A DNA stretch of 64,000 bases from Salvator merianae (Eukaryota > Chordata > Lepidosauria > Squamata > Teiidae), in the NCBI GenBank assembly GCA_003586115.2, contig QVOM02000021.1, forward strand, positions 8,570,248 through 8,634,247. The letters run 5' to 3'. Both the position numbers and the translations under genes were made by a program. Positions 44,658 through 57,429 of this stretch are shown piece by piece (positions within the stretch are counted from its first letter, which is position 1; every line of letters begins with the position of its first letter). Below the pieces are notes generated by a model that saw nothing but the letters and a program-made list of their open reading frames with translations, searched no databases and had not been told where the DNA came from.

Positions 44658-45449
44658 CTAGGGGAAAGACAAAATAAAATAATTTGAGAATCTGGAAATC
44701 TTAAAAATTAAATTATCATCATTGTTTCTACTGTTACTACTACTTAATACAAAATTCCCAATTAGTCACGGCTTATTGGGAAAAATATGAACTGGAAGTG
44801 ATAACGGAATCAAATGTTGTCCAAAAGGGTGAGTTAACACAACAAAGACCAAATATAATACCATATGCCAACACCTATGCTATGAAAAATGTTTCTTCTA
44901 GTTAAAGCTTTTTCCACTTTCCACACACCAAAACAGAAACAGCATACAACATAGCAATGAGGAACCAAAAGGATGATTTATTCTTATTTGAGGATTTTAT
45001 GCAATTCCCTAATTTGACATCAAAGATTAGATGCTCATGTTGCCCACTACTGAAAAACTTCTGGTTTAAGACAGCTTTCAGCACAAGGCCTCCTAAAGGA
45101 GGAGATTGGAGCTTGACAGATGTTCAATTATGACACAGACCATTTCAATAGATATGTGATTTCTTTAATGTGATTTCATTAAGATCTCTAGGGAAGGTCC
45201 TGATATGCATCCCATGAATCCCCTGAAAGTCATGTTATGACTACCCAGTCAGGCCTTCTTTGTGGTGTCACCCACTGTCTCGAATAGCCTCCTCTCTGAT
45301 ATTCATAGGGTGTCTACACTTCTGGTTTTTAGGCAATGATCGAAGAGTTATCTTTTCACCCAGGCCTTTCCATGGTGAATGTTTGCTCGTTGGTTTCTCC
45401 CAACCTTTATTTTAATCACATTTTTATATAAATATTAAGATTTTAGTTG

Positions 45450-45535
45450 GTTTTATTCTCCATATTATATAAATTGCTTCAAGACAATATTTTAATGGGA
45501 AGCAATATATAAATATTTTAAATAAATAATAATAA
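45450..45535 (+). repeat. L2-like LINE 3' tail
   Basis: TTATATAAATTGCTTCAAGA, GGGAAGCAATATATAAATAT and TTTAAATAAATAATAATAAT resemble a sense-strand LINE terminus with an AATAAT tail. Upstream, 45,240-45,450 (GGCCTTCTTTGTGGTGTCAC) may be the C-terminal part of the same element. Confidence 0.4.
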
Positions 45536-46031
45536 TATTGTTATATGGAGGATCATTATATGTGGAATGAATTTGTGAAGCTGGTTCTTTTTGTTTGAGG
45601 AGTTGGAAAAAGTCTGACAATCATTACTTAGATTGATTGCAGTGTGATAGTGAGACTGATAGCTGATGACCTTCTCACTCCCCTTTAAACTTATCTAGCA
45701 GTCCATCCCACTTTTCCCGCTTCAGGAAAATTTAAGTTTTCTTTTCAAGAAGAGAAGTTGGTTGCTGCAGAAATGCCAAGAGACAGACTGAGGACATAAA
45801 AGCTGGTTATGCTACCTTTTTATTAGCTTCAAAACCAAGAGCCACCAGAACAACATTTGAGAGTATTATCTCCCTTCACTACCATCATGAAGTTATAGCA
45901 ATTTATTATATGTGGTAGACCTTTTCTAAAGCAATTAAATATTTGTGGCATTTCTGAATAATTATTTAGCATTCTCAATGAGGACAATATGGCAAAAAGC
46001 ACTCTTCATCTTAGTTAGATAACAGCTAACT

Positions 46032-46112
46032 TTGGCTCTTTCTGCACTGGGTCTTATTCCAAATTATATCCTGGAATAGGGACCTGCCATCTATATTGAC
46101 ACAGCATGATGT
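46032..46112. repeat. half copy of inverted-repeat element M2
   Basis: GGCTCTTTCTGCACTGGGTC, ATATCCTGGAATAGGGACCT then GCCATCTATATTGACACAGC matches the left arm of M2. The right arm is missing. Confidence 0.55.
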
Positions 46113-46197
46113 ACAACAAATAAGTTTGTTTTTCCTGTACAGGCATAATCTCAATGAAAACAAAATCTATTCCTGCCTCAACCTAACTGCTGTACAG

Positions 46198-46336
46198 CAG
46201 TGGTTCTCAAACTATGGTCTTGCAAATGTTTTTGAACTCCCGCCATTCCACACTCAGCTGCCACAAAATGCTGTGAGTGGAATGCAGGAAGTCATTGTTC
46301 AGAAATTTCTGGAGGACCACAGTTTGTGAACCCCTA
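46198..46336. mobile_element. short hAT-like element
   Basis: CAGTGGTTCTCAAACTATGG at the left and CCACAGTTTGTGAACCCCTA at the right are terminal inverted repeats of the common hAT type. Flanking octamers CTGTACAG and CTCTATAA agree at five of eight positions, consistent with an eroded duplication. 139 bp, non-coding. Confidence 0.65.
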
Positions 46337-47227
46337 CTCTATAAGAGCAATTCCTAATTGTAATGTTTGCCGAATTAATCAGTTCTCTTAGTTTGGGAAA
46401 GGGACATTGATAAGTTTAAAAAAGAAATGGGTTTGCAGGAAAACCTTGATTGGAGTTAACTGGGAGCAGAAACAAGAAATTTCACATACACCATGACATT
46501 TCTGTAGCACTGGACTGTATTAAGTCACCAGCAACTTCTATATGATTCCTTTCTGATTTAAAATATCCCCCAATTTCTACAGTTGAAATTCTTCGCATAA
46601 AAAAGGGGGTCTGAGCCTTACGCACTGTGTCTTTATAAGAAGGTAAATCATGAACATAATATGATCTGTATTGTGTACTTACTACTTCTTTATTTTATTT
46701 TCTCTTTACTAATGCTGAAACCCAAAGTCTTTAACTTGGACTTTTCATGTTTCATAATAATGCTCTTTTTTACTCAGACAAAACTTCCACCAATCCATTT
46801 GTTCTCACTGAACAAACAGAAACCAAGAAGTTTGTCCTTACTGCATACCATAAAAATAGCAGTAATTAATTGAACAGCCCTACTATATGCTGTTCAGTTT
46901 TGTAATGATTTGAACAACTTGCACAGACTTCACAAAAAAGTGTTTTCATTCCATTTACAAAACAAAAGCTCATAATCACAAACCATCCAAGGTAGCAGGT
47001 TTCTACTAGCTAGCGTGCTGTATAGGTTAATTCACTCTGTACATAAATTACAAAGTAACATAACACTTGCAGAGGGCAACTCGGACGCTTAGATACTACA
47101 TAAAATCAAAAGGCACTGTTGGAATGTATTGTTCAAGACTATGAAATGAACTATTGAGAGAATTTCATGCAGCAAATTTCACTGTTTTTATGCGTGATAG
47201 AATTATTAAAAAAACTAAGGATAAGAA

Positions 47228-47450
47228 TATAAGAGAAGCCCTACTGGACTGGGCCACAACCATCTAGTCCAGCATCCTGTCGCACACAGCAGTCCACCCA
47301 ACTGCTTCTGGACATTCTCAAGGAAAAGACGAAGGCAAAACCTTCACCTGTTCTCGATTCTCTGCACATGGCTTTTGGAGACATTCTGCCTGTCTCTCCA
47401 ACCTGGCATCAACTCTAGTAGCCATTGATGGAGACATTTTGTCATAAGGA
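47228..47450 (-). mobile_element. CR1/L3 LINE 3' end (antisense)
   Basis: CCATCTAGTCCAGCATCCTG, CAACTGCTTCTGGACATTCT and GGCAAAACCTTCACCTGTTC are the reverse complement of the CR1 terminus seen at 14,260-14,445. Minus-strand frames here are fortuitous. Confidence 0.75.
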
Positions 47451-48479
47451 ACACTACCTGTGCCATGTAAACAAAGACAAACATGCCTGTTTTCAACAGT
47501 GTACAAAATATTTGACAGATTGGAAAATAAACAATACCAGAGAAGGGCTGATTTAGTACGATCAATGGATGAGGAAGAGGGCAGTTGCAGTCCATCTCAA
47601 CACCATTTCTGATGATGGCAATGATGGCTGAGGTTAATGGAAGTTGGAGATCATTCACACCTGGAGGAACAAAGGCTCCTCTAGCCACTTTGGAAAACCT
47701 ATCTCCCATACACTGCGCATTCATGGTGTGACTTTAAACACTGATGCTGCACAATAGAGGTCCTACAAACTACTGCAGGACACCCTGTCCAGTCAACAGA
47801 ACAGAAAACTGGCAGCAGTAGGAGCAAGTTAACCCAATTCACAGCAGGGCAGTGCCTATAGCTTATTTGGCTTCCAAAACCCAGGATCTTCAAGTCTTCT
47901 CTATAGCACATTTGGCTAATAAAGAATCCACAGCAGACGAGTGTGATATACCAATAAACCAAGCATATTTTACAAGCATATGCCACTGCTAATTCCAGTT
48001 GCTTGTTTTAGAAAAACTCAGACTTGTGGACAGGTGCCACAACTCAATAGTAAACTTATATTGTCCTTAAAAAAGTTAACTCAAGCTGGATGTGACATGT
48101 TTCATATTCTTGTATTTGCAAAAACATTGATTACCTATTACACAACCAGTCACAGCACACACAACACAACAGCTCCTCTTTGGGAAGTCCCCACATTAGG
48201 CAAACTGCATTAGAAGAAGTTGTGCATTCACCCTAACTGCGGGCTTTCAGTAGCTGGCAATGACTTGTATAACAGAGTTCTGCATACTTGCAGCAAGCCT
48301 TCAGGGCTTCTCTTATGTTCTTATGTACCAACCAGAACTCACATATATTCAAACTGGCTTTTTTGGTTTATAAGAGGCCAGAAAGTACTATTTTCCAGCT
48401 TTCTTGCAATTCACAAGTTTTGGAACTTGAACCATTTTCTGTGGAGACTAATCCTTGCAAATAGTGATGAACTTGATTG

Positions 48480-48600
48480 ATTGGTTAATTGATTGGTTGA
48501 TTATTTACATTTTTATCCTGCCCTATACCCAAAGGGCAGGTTACAACATTAAAAACCAATATAAAATGAACATACCTAAACAATAACAGTGTCTGGGGAG
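48480..48600 (-). repeat. L2-clade LINE 3' tail (antisense)
   Basis: TTTTTATCCTGCCCTATACC, GGGCAGGTTACAACATTAAA, then ATAACAGTGTCTGGGGAGGA closely match 55,930-56,025. Same family and orientation. Confidence 0.6.
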
Positions 48601-49989
48601 GAAAAGCTGATTTTACCATGTACTTTCATGTAGTCATTCCTTGTAATCCATGTTACATGTAAAGTGGTTTTATTCTTGCACAAGTGAAGAACAGCAACAT
48701 TTCCTGCTATCCAGGACTGCTCTACGCAGTACGAGTACTTTCTAGCAACTGAAAACGAGCAGTCTAGGTTACGTTTCCACTTACGTGATTTGTATAATGC
48801 AGTGATTTCCAGAAATGAAACCACATGTTCAACCAGGGATGACTCTGTAATCCGTTTCAGAGATTAGTCAAAGTCTCTAAAATACAGAATACCCTAAGAA
48901 AATCATTGCATGATGCTTGTTGTCTACAAAATAGCTTCAGTAGATCATGCAAGTGGATTTTAAGATCTATAGGCATAACGAGGATTCTCTGATCTCCCCC
49001 TGTAACTGATGTGCAAAACCCACTCTGGTTCGCTCTGTGTCTTAACTTTAACACTAGTGTTGGTTGGTTATAAGTGTCTAATATTCAGCTGTTGTTTTTT
49101 GGAAGCAACTGCACAGCTGTGACTGAATCAGCTAGACAATGTTGTCCCAGTAAGTGCTACAATGAAAAGTATTGTCTGACTCACTGAGTGTCTAAAATGG
49201 TTGACAGAATTACGCAGTGAGTTTAAGGCAGCAAATATAAGCATGTTTGAAGTCAGGAAAACATGCAAGAAAATGTGTTTAGAATTAGAGTGCTAGTTAC
49301 TGTTAATCCTTAGTTGCCTGGCTTTTCTCAAGTTTTATGAAACAGTCTTGAAAAAGAATACAACTACGGAAATAACCAATCATTGTTCAACTGTGTTTTT
49401 TAAAGATCTTTAAATTCTTATGCTATAAACCAGCTATTTTAGCCACAAATTTAGCCAATAACTTATTTGTAATTATTCCCTGTTTTTGTATCCAATACAT
49501 TCTTTGGGCAGTGGTGGGGAAAGAGGTACATTTGCACACAAATGAAAAGCTGCTGGGATCAGATTAAAGGTATAGTTAATTAAACATCCTTTTTGCACAG
49601 TGGCCAGACAGATGTCTACAAGGAGAAGATGAATACCCCTCACTGTTTTTTTTTTACTGCTGGAATGTAGCCTTTAGTATAAATGATTGCCAGTTGTGAT
49701 TATACAGCATTGTAATTTTCTGCTTCTGTTTTTCACTGTATAATGTGTGTCATATGCTCACACAGGCCTGCCCAGGTTAAAATTGACAGAGAGATCCTGC
49801 TGATAGTGCCATCACCCTTAGTGGTTTGGCATATGAGAAAGTCTTCTTAGTGGTAGTTCTCAGGCTGTGGATTGGCCTGCCCACTGAGATGCATCATACG
49901 CCATAATTTTACTTGCTTCAGCATTTGGAGAGGACACACTGCTTTCCTTTCAACATTGTCTAAAAATAAGTTAGCTTCCCCTTGGGCTA

Positions 49990-50125
49990 GCTTTTTTTGT
50001 TTATTTGTTAACTGGGTTTATCTCTTACACTTTTATAATCATGGTTTTTACACTGTTGTAATTCATCCTGAGATCTCAGGATACAGGTCTGTCTAGAAAT
50101 GAACGCACAAAAACAAATACTTCCT
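49990..50125 (+). repeat. L2-like LINE 3' tail
   Basis: TTATCTCTTACACTTTTATA, then TTGTAATTCATCCTGAGATC, TCAGGATACAGGTCTGTCTA and AAATGAACGCACAAAAACAA resemble a sense L2 terminus. Degraded. Confidence 0.4.
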
Positions 50126-51817
50126 CTCTTGCAGTTCAAGAAGCTTGCACCATAATAAATTCGTTAATATGTAGTGGTCCTTCCGTTGAACAAGTTAAGA
50201 CATCTGGGTATAATATTCTATGCCTTTACAAAATGAAATTCTCATTTAGAATTTGTTTTACAAGATGGCCAGAAACCAAGAACAGCAACCCAATCCTTTT
50301 TCTTTACTGAAGGTGCCCTGTTTATTCCAGCAGCATCAAACTTCTTCGAAGAGTTGCAGTCAACTGCTTTGTGGCATTCAACTTGGTCCATGTAACAACT
50401 TCTCACATTTAGAGGTCATCCAATCATAATTTCTAGGGAAGATTTTACAAGACCCTTGGTGCGTGCCCAAAGCTGTTCCTTGTTCTGAGGCTGGGGGAAC
50501 CAAATTAACAGATCAGGGCGTATCTGTGTATTATTACATGATGGCTGAGTTCAGCAGTTACTAACATTGGCTTGAATTCCTTGGTTTTAACTGACAATTA
50601 TATCTTGAGATAAAATAGCTTACAGAAGCAGAAACTATTTTGCATTTTTTTCTCAAGAAGTCTTAGTACTCAGTCACGGAAGGTAAAAAAAACACAGTTT
50701 TTGCTGCCTCCTAATACTTTTCTAAACAGTCACTCTGTTCCATTTAAGCCTGCTAGATATTTGAACCAAATTTCAGTCTCTAAGCTTTGAAGAGCTTAGA
50801 TGCCAATCTTGCAATGAAGATACAGAATCATTATTTCTTGTTATTTTATACTGTTGTTTTTATAAAGAGGCCTATCATCATTTATAACCCCCTTTTAAAC
50901 AGAATTCCCAGGGTATCCAGGTACATTTTGCCTTCATTGCTGCTCTCAGATTGGAATGATTAATTTTGCTGAATGTTGCCAAATTTTGCTATATCATTTG
51001 CAAGTTATGCCAAACATTAACTGCTACTTAATGTTGTGAGGGGTTCTGCTGTCACTTGGTCACTGACTGTAATAAACTTCTAATCTTCATTCTTGTTGGG
51101 TAAATAAACCCCATGGATTAAGCTATACAAAGACAGACAGAAAATACAGAAAATTCATTAATATCTGTTTCTGTGCCACTGCACTCTCCAATTACCCACG
51201 AAGACATGAAGCATATTGTTGCATAAGTGTGCTAATACTTGCATTAATTAAATATGAGTGAACGGAACTGGTTCAACTAGTTTTTACATGACGCATTTGA
51301 AAGTATAGAGCAGCTCTTTGCATTTTAAGCAGGAAAGAGCCTTTTCTCTAAGTATATATAAGTATTCCTCAAAATGCATTCCTTTGAAACAGGCCCTGTG
51401 GAATAAACTGAATGAGATTTTGCCCAAAGAGTTAAAATATGCTGACCATACATTTAATGTAATGATATAAGGTAGTTTTTCCATCATGTGCCATAGTTTT
51501 ATATCATCCAGGTACTTCATCTAAAGTAAAATCTTTACTATACTTTCACACCAGCAGATAAATAACATTGCAAAGCTATAGCAGATACAGAATTTAAAAT
51601 GTAACAAAAATGGTACAAAACTATGTGCTGGCTTGAGAAACAAAAACATTACAGAAGTGTATGCTTAAAAAGCTGAATTTTGTCACTTGGGTTGAAATTG
51701 AGTGCTCCATGATCTGAAGAAGTTTAAAAAATTCTGATCTAGATCGTAAGTGTAATGCCGCTTTTTATAAAGCTTTTTTCTTTGTAAACCATTTGATTAT
51801 TTCATGTACATCTTAGA

Positions 51818-51955
51818 GGATAGCAATCAATGGAAAAACAAAATGCTGTCACAGATAAAGCTTTATAAATAGATGACTATATGAATGCAACTGTAGTCAT
51901 GTATTTATAAAGCTCTATCTATGACAGCATTTTGTTTTTCCGTTGATTGCTATCC
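51818..51955. repeat. long imperfect hairpin
   Basis: GGATAGCAATCAATGGAAAA...ATAAAGCTTTATAAATA is mirrored by TATTTATAAAGCTCTATCTA...GTTGATTGCTATCC. The arms are about 55 bp with few mismatches, around a loop of about 25 nt. No duplication of clear length; it may be a fold-back element. Intron 1. Confidence 0.85.
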
Positions 51956-52204
51956 ACTATGTATCTTTAAAATTTGCACAGAAAAGGAAAATTCTGCAAG
52001 TAATAACAATGCAGGCAACTCCTGCTGAAATCCCCTTATCTTCATAACTTCTAAAGGTATAGGACCACTGATTGTGTTCAGGGTGGTAATTTCAGTTGAA
52101 GTAGTGCATATTTCTTTGGTATTTTCATTGACTGAAGCTTCATTTTATCTTTACCCGAATGGTTATCCTCCATGACAATGCTTGCATGGCATTTTTAAAC
52201 AAGT

Positions 52205-52480
52205 GCCTTCCCTCGTATTATCTGGATTGGGCCACAGCCCATCTAGTCCAGCATCCTGTCTTACAAAGTGGCCTACTAATTGCTTCTGGACATTTCCAGG
52301 CAGAAGACAAAGGCAAAACCTTCACTTGCTCTGGCATTTAGAGGCACCCTGCCTGTCTCTCCACCCTGGAGGTAATGCCTAAGATCCATTCTAGTAGCCA
52401 TTGATACACCTGTCCTCCATGAATTTGTCTAACCCTTCTTTAAAGCTATCTAGGTTGGTTGCTGTCACCACCTTTGTCAC
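52205..52480 (-). mobile_element. CR1/L3 LINE 3' end (antisense)
   Basis: GGGCCACAGCCCATCTAGTC, TAATTGCTTCTGGACATTTC, GTAGCCATTGATACACCTGT, TGAATTTGTCTAACCCTTCT and GGTTGCTGTCACCACCTTTG are the reverse complement of the CR1 ORF2 end plus 3' UTR (compare 35,850-36,100). Confidence 0.75.
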
Positions 52481-53962
52481 CAGGTTTGGAGGCAGCAAGG
52501 AAACATCACAAATGTTCCTTCTCAGATACACAACGCAGATCAACTTAACGTCTTACAAATTTTGAGGATGTCTGCATTATGTATTTTAGGAACAGAAGCT
52601 GAGGCTTTTACTCCACAGACATGGAGTACAGAAGGACAAGTTTGCACTTGCTCTCCTCTGTACTATAACCCAGCAATCCATTCCTGAAATAAATTATGCT
52701 TCTGCAACATCCTTGTAACCAAATTCCTAAAAATGTACCAAATCCCTTATGAGCACAGACTCTGGATTTCCTACATCTCCTGCAACTATGAGGAATGAGA
52801 ATTCAGAAACTCTTGCTAATGTAACAAGAATATATCTTAATTTTTGCTCTTGTTGTTTGCATTTAAATACATTTAATACAGACTTGTATGAAGAGTAATT
52901 TTATAAGGCTCATACAAGCAACAAAACTGGACCTGTAAGTACCAAATATAATAAATTAAACATAATATGTGAATATCTATGGCAGGAAAACTGCAGCATA
53001 GTTCTTTACACTGTAGAAAGTTGTAAATCTTTTAAGAGTATTCTGAGAAAAGACAGACATCTTCTAAAATAGTAACATGTGGCTAATCTTTATATTGGGA
53101 TTATTTTTATGACTAGTTCAAGTGATGTTGCAGTCATCCCTTAAACCTTTCTCAGGCATTAAGGAGAAATGTAGCTGTTTTTGGAAGCGTGAGCAATTTT
53201 CAAAATTACAGGATTTAGAAAACCCCCTGAAAACTATGCAGAGTGGAGAACTTTCCTTACTGTCCCTATGGTATGCATAGTTCCTAAAATCATAAAATGT
53301 AACAAGCTAAAACAGGCTTCAAACAAAAGGAGAAACACTGTTACTCTGTTCTTCTTCATATAATAGAAATGTAACCCATCTCCAAATATTATTTCCAACC
53401 TTGCTCCTTCTCAGACTATTTTTATTTTAATCTCAGATTTACTCTTTATATTAAGCATCATTAATAAATGCAGAGTAACCATGTCTGAAGAGATGGACTC
53501 AGGGACTAGCATCTCTCTTAAAGTTTACTGTTTAAATATCAATCAGAATGCAAGGCACATATTTCAAAATGTAATATAAAAATTTTGACAAGACAAAGTA
53601 ACAAAGAATCTTGTCACTGCACTGCCCTAAAAGTGTGTCAACATTAAGTTATAAATACCACATTCAGGAGAAAATAATAATTATAATGAAAGTTTTTAGC
53701 TGCAGCTGTTTTATTTAAAATGCAGAGGGCAACTTTCCAGTCTCAAGAGAACAGTATAAAAAACATACATGCAACATCCTGTTTCCTGTGAAACTGGACA
53801 GATGTTTTTTGGTAAGCAAAGCAAGTTGCAATGTTGCACATCTAATACATATCAAGGTTAGTATAACTTCACTGATTATAGATAAATAAAGGTGCTATCT
53901 ATCAGAAGAATAAAGTCTAAGCAAGCAAAGAAATCATGTGCTCTGGACCAGCTTCAGAGACT

Positions 53963-54071
53963 TAGGCCCTTCCACACTGTATCCTGGAATAGGGATCTGC
54001 TAGTGCAGACTACAGCAGGCCCTGTACATCGGGAATATACCAGAATAAGGCCCAGTGTGGAAAAAAGCCTT
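53963..54071. mobile_element. inverted-repeat element M2, short copy
   Basis: TAGGCCCTTCCACACTGTAT with CCTGGAATAGGGATCTGC at the left; ACCAGAATAAGGCCCAGTGT then GGAAAAAAGCCTTA at the right. About 109 bp; the central part is shortened compared with 13,158-13,325. Confidence 0.7.
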
Positions 54072-55471
54072 AACACTGGGAGATCCCTGCAATGCAGTCA
54101 TTGCGACAATAAAAAGGAGGTGAGGAGAATAACGCTGTCTGCCTTGAGATCTTTCAGGAAAAAGTGTTATGGTTAAATAAGCATAATTAAATTACACCTT
54201 CAGATCAGAGAGCCCTGAAATGTCACCAACAGTGAATTAATACTGTATTACTTTCAAAATGAGAATTAAATATGTTTTTATGGGTCCTGGTATGCAAATG
54301 ATGTATCTAGTACTCTCTTTTGTTAACCACACCAACTGTATTTTCTTCTAATCCTGAGTGCTGTCAGGAAAACTTATCAGCTATGTATGAGATGTGGAAT
54401 ATTTTGTACCCCCTCTGATTCCAACGGACTGCAACTACCATTGTCCCTGATCTCTTGCTGTAATGCCTGAAATCCAAAAATACCCAGAAGGCTCTGATCT
54501 ATTTATGCAGCAAACATTAAGCATTTCTATGTGAAGGAAAACAGGTAGCACAACTCATGTAGTGAATTCTAGTGGCAACCATCAATTAAGCTGATAGTTT
54601 ACAATAGAATATTAATAGTTTCTTGCATAAATACAGTAACTCCATAGAAATTCACCAACAGTTCTTTTGTACTGCTCCAAAGTAACAGTTCCATGACTTT
54701 AACCAGAATAGTTCTCTAAAATACACTGATGGCTAGGGATGGGACAGACAGCAGTTCATGCTTCAGTGAACAGCAGTAGAGGCCAGGGATTATCAGGTGC
54801 TTTACCTGACAGTCCTGGCTCTCTTCAGTACTGTCATCTAACTCACATGGAGCCCCAGCAATGTAACTTACTTGCTAAATGTGTGATCCCCCTTCATGGG
54901 TGGAGTTTTAGCCACTTCAAGAGTGAGGTTGCAATGTGCATCAGTGCACATCATCATCACATAGGAACAGCGGTCTGTTGAGGCTCTCTGCAACCGCACA
55001 ATTACTGATTATAACTGGCTTCTGAAACTCAGAGTATGTCTACCAGGATTTAGTTTCCAGGCCCATCATGTAACAAAAAAAGAATGTTTTTCTTCCTTTC
55101 TCATCTTTGAGGAACTAAAGGTCTGGCTGACAAACACAAAAGAGAGGCTTTTGGAAATATAAATCAGAATGAGATATGGGGACTGGGTTGGGAAGGAATA
55201 TATAAACAGAAAATATTTAATGGAGAAACTAATCTTGTTTTGTCTGAAGTATTACTTAAAGATGAACTGTCATTAAACAGGACTTTTATTCCTATCTTCC
55301 ACTATCAGTCTCCAGCAGTCTTGCTCAGATAACAAGCTATTCTGGATTTTTATATGGCAACTTTTGTAAGAATATGAACCAAAGTGTGTGGACCTGCTCC
55401 TAGTTGAACAGGGCCCCTGCTAGCTGCACCAGAGAAACAGAAGCCCTCTCCCCCCAGAGGAAACCGGAAAA

Positions 55472-55744
55472 CTAGGGAACTCCCAGAGACAGGTGAGAGT
55501 CTAGGTTAGTTTCAGGCAAGGAAGGAGAAATGTTAGAGGAAGGAGTCCTCTCCTGAGAGGGAGCAGCTCCCAGCCCAGGTGGCAAGGGAATAAAGGAGGC
55601 CACCAATGAGGCCAGAGCCTTCAACTCATCCACACTGGGCTCTCTTGCTAAGCGAGAGCCCAATGCTCCTGAACTGCCACCTTGCCTGACTGAAGGAGTC
55701 TTCTTTAAATTGGTTGCTGGGTTTTGCTTCTCAGGCCAGAGCAT
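55472..55744 (-). CDS. unrecognised open frame, 90 codons, Ala/Ser/Pro-rich
   Basis: The minus-strand frame begins MLWPEKQNPATNLKKTPSVR and ends LPETNLDSHLSLGVP. It lies in a GC-rich patch (55,400-55,880) of intron 1, beside an L2 fragment. The composition (Pro, Ser, Ala, Leu-rich) resembles the linker of a retroelement gag-like or ORF1 protein, but I recognise no domain. No splice context or promoter is visible. I list it as a repeat-derived remnant at best; a chance frame is equally possible. Confidence 0.15.
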   Translation of the reverse strand: MLWPEKQNPATNLKKTPSVRQGGSSGALGSRLAREPSVDELKALASLVASFIPLPPGLGAAPSQERTPSSNISPSLPETNLDSHLSLGVP

Positions 55745-55914
55745 GGCACCACTGGGGCCTAAAGTTTCCTCCTGTCAGCCTCTCTGAACTCCTGGGCTTC
55801 TGAGGGAACTGACGCCATGCGCTTGTTCTCTTAATTTGCTCCTTAGCAGGCACTTTCATGCAGGGGATGCTTTTGCCCGGTGCAGCCACTCTGGAAGCAT
55901 GCCCAGGTATATTT

Positions 55915-56720
55915 ATTTATTATTTGCATTTTTATCCCGCCCCATACCCGAAGGTTTCAGGGTGGGTTACAACATTTAAAACCAATACAAAATGAACATA
56001 GTAAAACAATAACAGTGTCTGAAAATGTGGAGGAAGAGCTGTTTCGTTATTTAGCTAAAGGCCAGGGCAGAGACGTACATCTTCACTGCTTTCCTAAACA
56101 TATAAAGTGAAGGTGTATGACGCACCTCAGGGGGGAGACTATTCCATAGTCTGGGAGCCATCACTGAGAAGGCCCTATCCCGGGTGCCCACCCCTTTTGC
56201 TACTCAGGGTGGTGGTACAACCAGAAGGACCTCCTCTACAGATATTAATGCACAGGCAGGTCGATATGGAAGAAGGTGTTCCTTTAGATACTTGGGGCCC
56301 AAGTCATTTAGGGCCTTATAAGTTAAGATTAACACCTTGAATTGGGCTCAGGAGCAAACTGGCAGCCATTGCAGCTCTTTTAAGACCAGCATCATGTGCG
56401 TTCAGCCAGCTGTCCTGGTCAGCAGCTTAGCAGCTGCATTCTGCACCAACTGCAGCTTCCCAACCAACTTCAAGGGCAACCCCATGTACAGCATATTACA
56501 ACAGTCCAGTCTGGAAGTTACTAGAGCATGGATAACTGTGGTGAAATCATCTCTAGCTAGAAGGGGCCTTAGCTGTCAGACCAGCTGTAGTTGGGAACAG
56601 GCACTCTTGGCCACAGCTTGGTCATGTTTGACAGAGATTGTGGCTCTTGGGGATCCTGCCAGGCCAAACCGCATGTGGTTGCCCCCAGGATAAACAAGCT
56701 GCTGTTCCCAGGGTGTGAAC
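55915..56720 (-). mobile_element. L2-clade LINE 3' fragment with ORF2 C-terminus
   Basis: The minus strand reads LRPLLARDDFTTVIHALVTS, RLDCCNMLYMGLPLKLVGKL, QLVQNAAAKLLTRTAG, then ELQWLPV, FKVLILTYKALNDLGPKYLK and RAFSVMAPRLWNSLPPEVRH. This is the characteristic C-terminal half of an L2-clade reverse-transcriptase protein. The 3' tail GGGCGGGATAAAAATGCAAA with ATAAATAAATA follows. Truncated at its 5' side; in-frame stops and shifts show that it is inactive. Confidence 0.85.
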
Positions 56721-56928
56721 TCCAGGTGTAGGCCCAAGTCACCCCTTAGTCCTTGGTGCCTCTTCAGAGACCTTCTTGCCTCAGTACCAGCCACGTGACT
56801 CTCGGCCCTCTCCTGACCATGGAACTGCTCAGTGCCTCTGCCTGCAGGTGAAAAAAAGCAAACCAAGCCATGGCTGGGTGCCTTTTTCAAGGTCCCAGTC
56901 CCAGTACTGTGGCACATGGGTGAACCAC

Positions 56929-57429
56929 TGTCAGAGTGTGCATTGCGTTACGCGGAAGACTTACAGACGTTCCCGTGAAGTACAAAAATAAACTCTGTAA
57001 GCAGCAGAGTTAACTATAAGGTTCTATATTTATTGTAGCTTGGTTCCATAGTAAAAATAGCTAAGTAGGTTAAAAAGCAGGTTCACTGTACACTGTAGTA
57101 ACAGCATCAAATCAATCTTCAGTTAGCCATATACACAGACTTACAGAGATAGATAGACTCCATAAAAGCTTCAGGTACATATAATATTCTGGCATAGGAT
57201 TACATCATTGCTGTTGTTAGTTTCACTTCATATCAGTTTGTAAACAATTGTCTTTCTCACGCTTGGGTTTCTCACGCTTAGGCTCTTGTTATGTTTACTC
57301 GAGTTAGTCTGTTATCTATTTTATGTTAGACAAAACATTACGACATAGCAGGATGTTAGTTTGTTCAGTAACTTTCTATTTAGCAAACTGGCATTAGCTT
57401 ATGGCCTATATGAATTCTATATTCTGACA
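56929..57429 (-). mobile_element. solo LTR, second family
   Basis: 501 bp with short inverted ends TGTCAGAG and TTCTGACA and a perfect 5-bp duplication ACCAC (56,924-56,928 and 57,430-57,434). In minus sense CAATAAATATAGAACC followed by GAGTTTATTTTTGTAC looks like an R/U5 polyadenylation region. The ends and the 5-bp duplication fit Gypsy- or Copia-type elements; family not resolved. Unrelated to the LTRs at 41-43 kb. No internal genes. Confidence 0.75.

Noticed and set aside
56337..56917. 113-118-codon frames on both strands
   Set aside because: The plus frame is a shadow of the antisense L2 reverse-transcriptase text; the minus frame is broken LINE.
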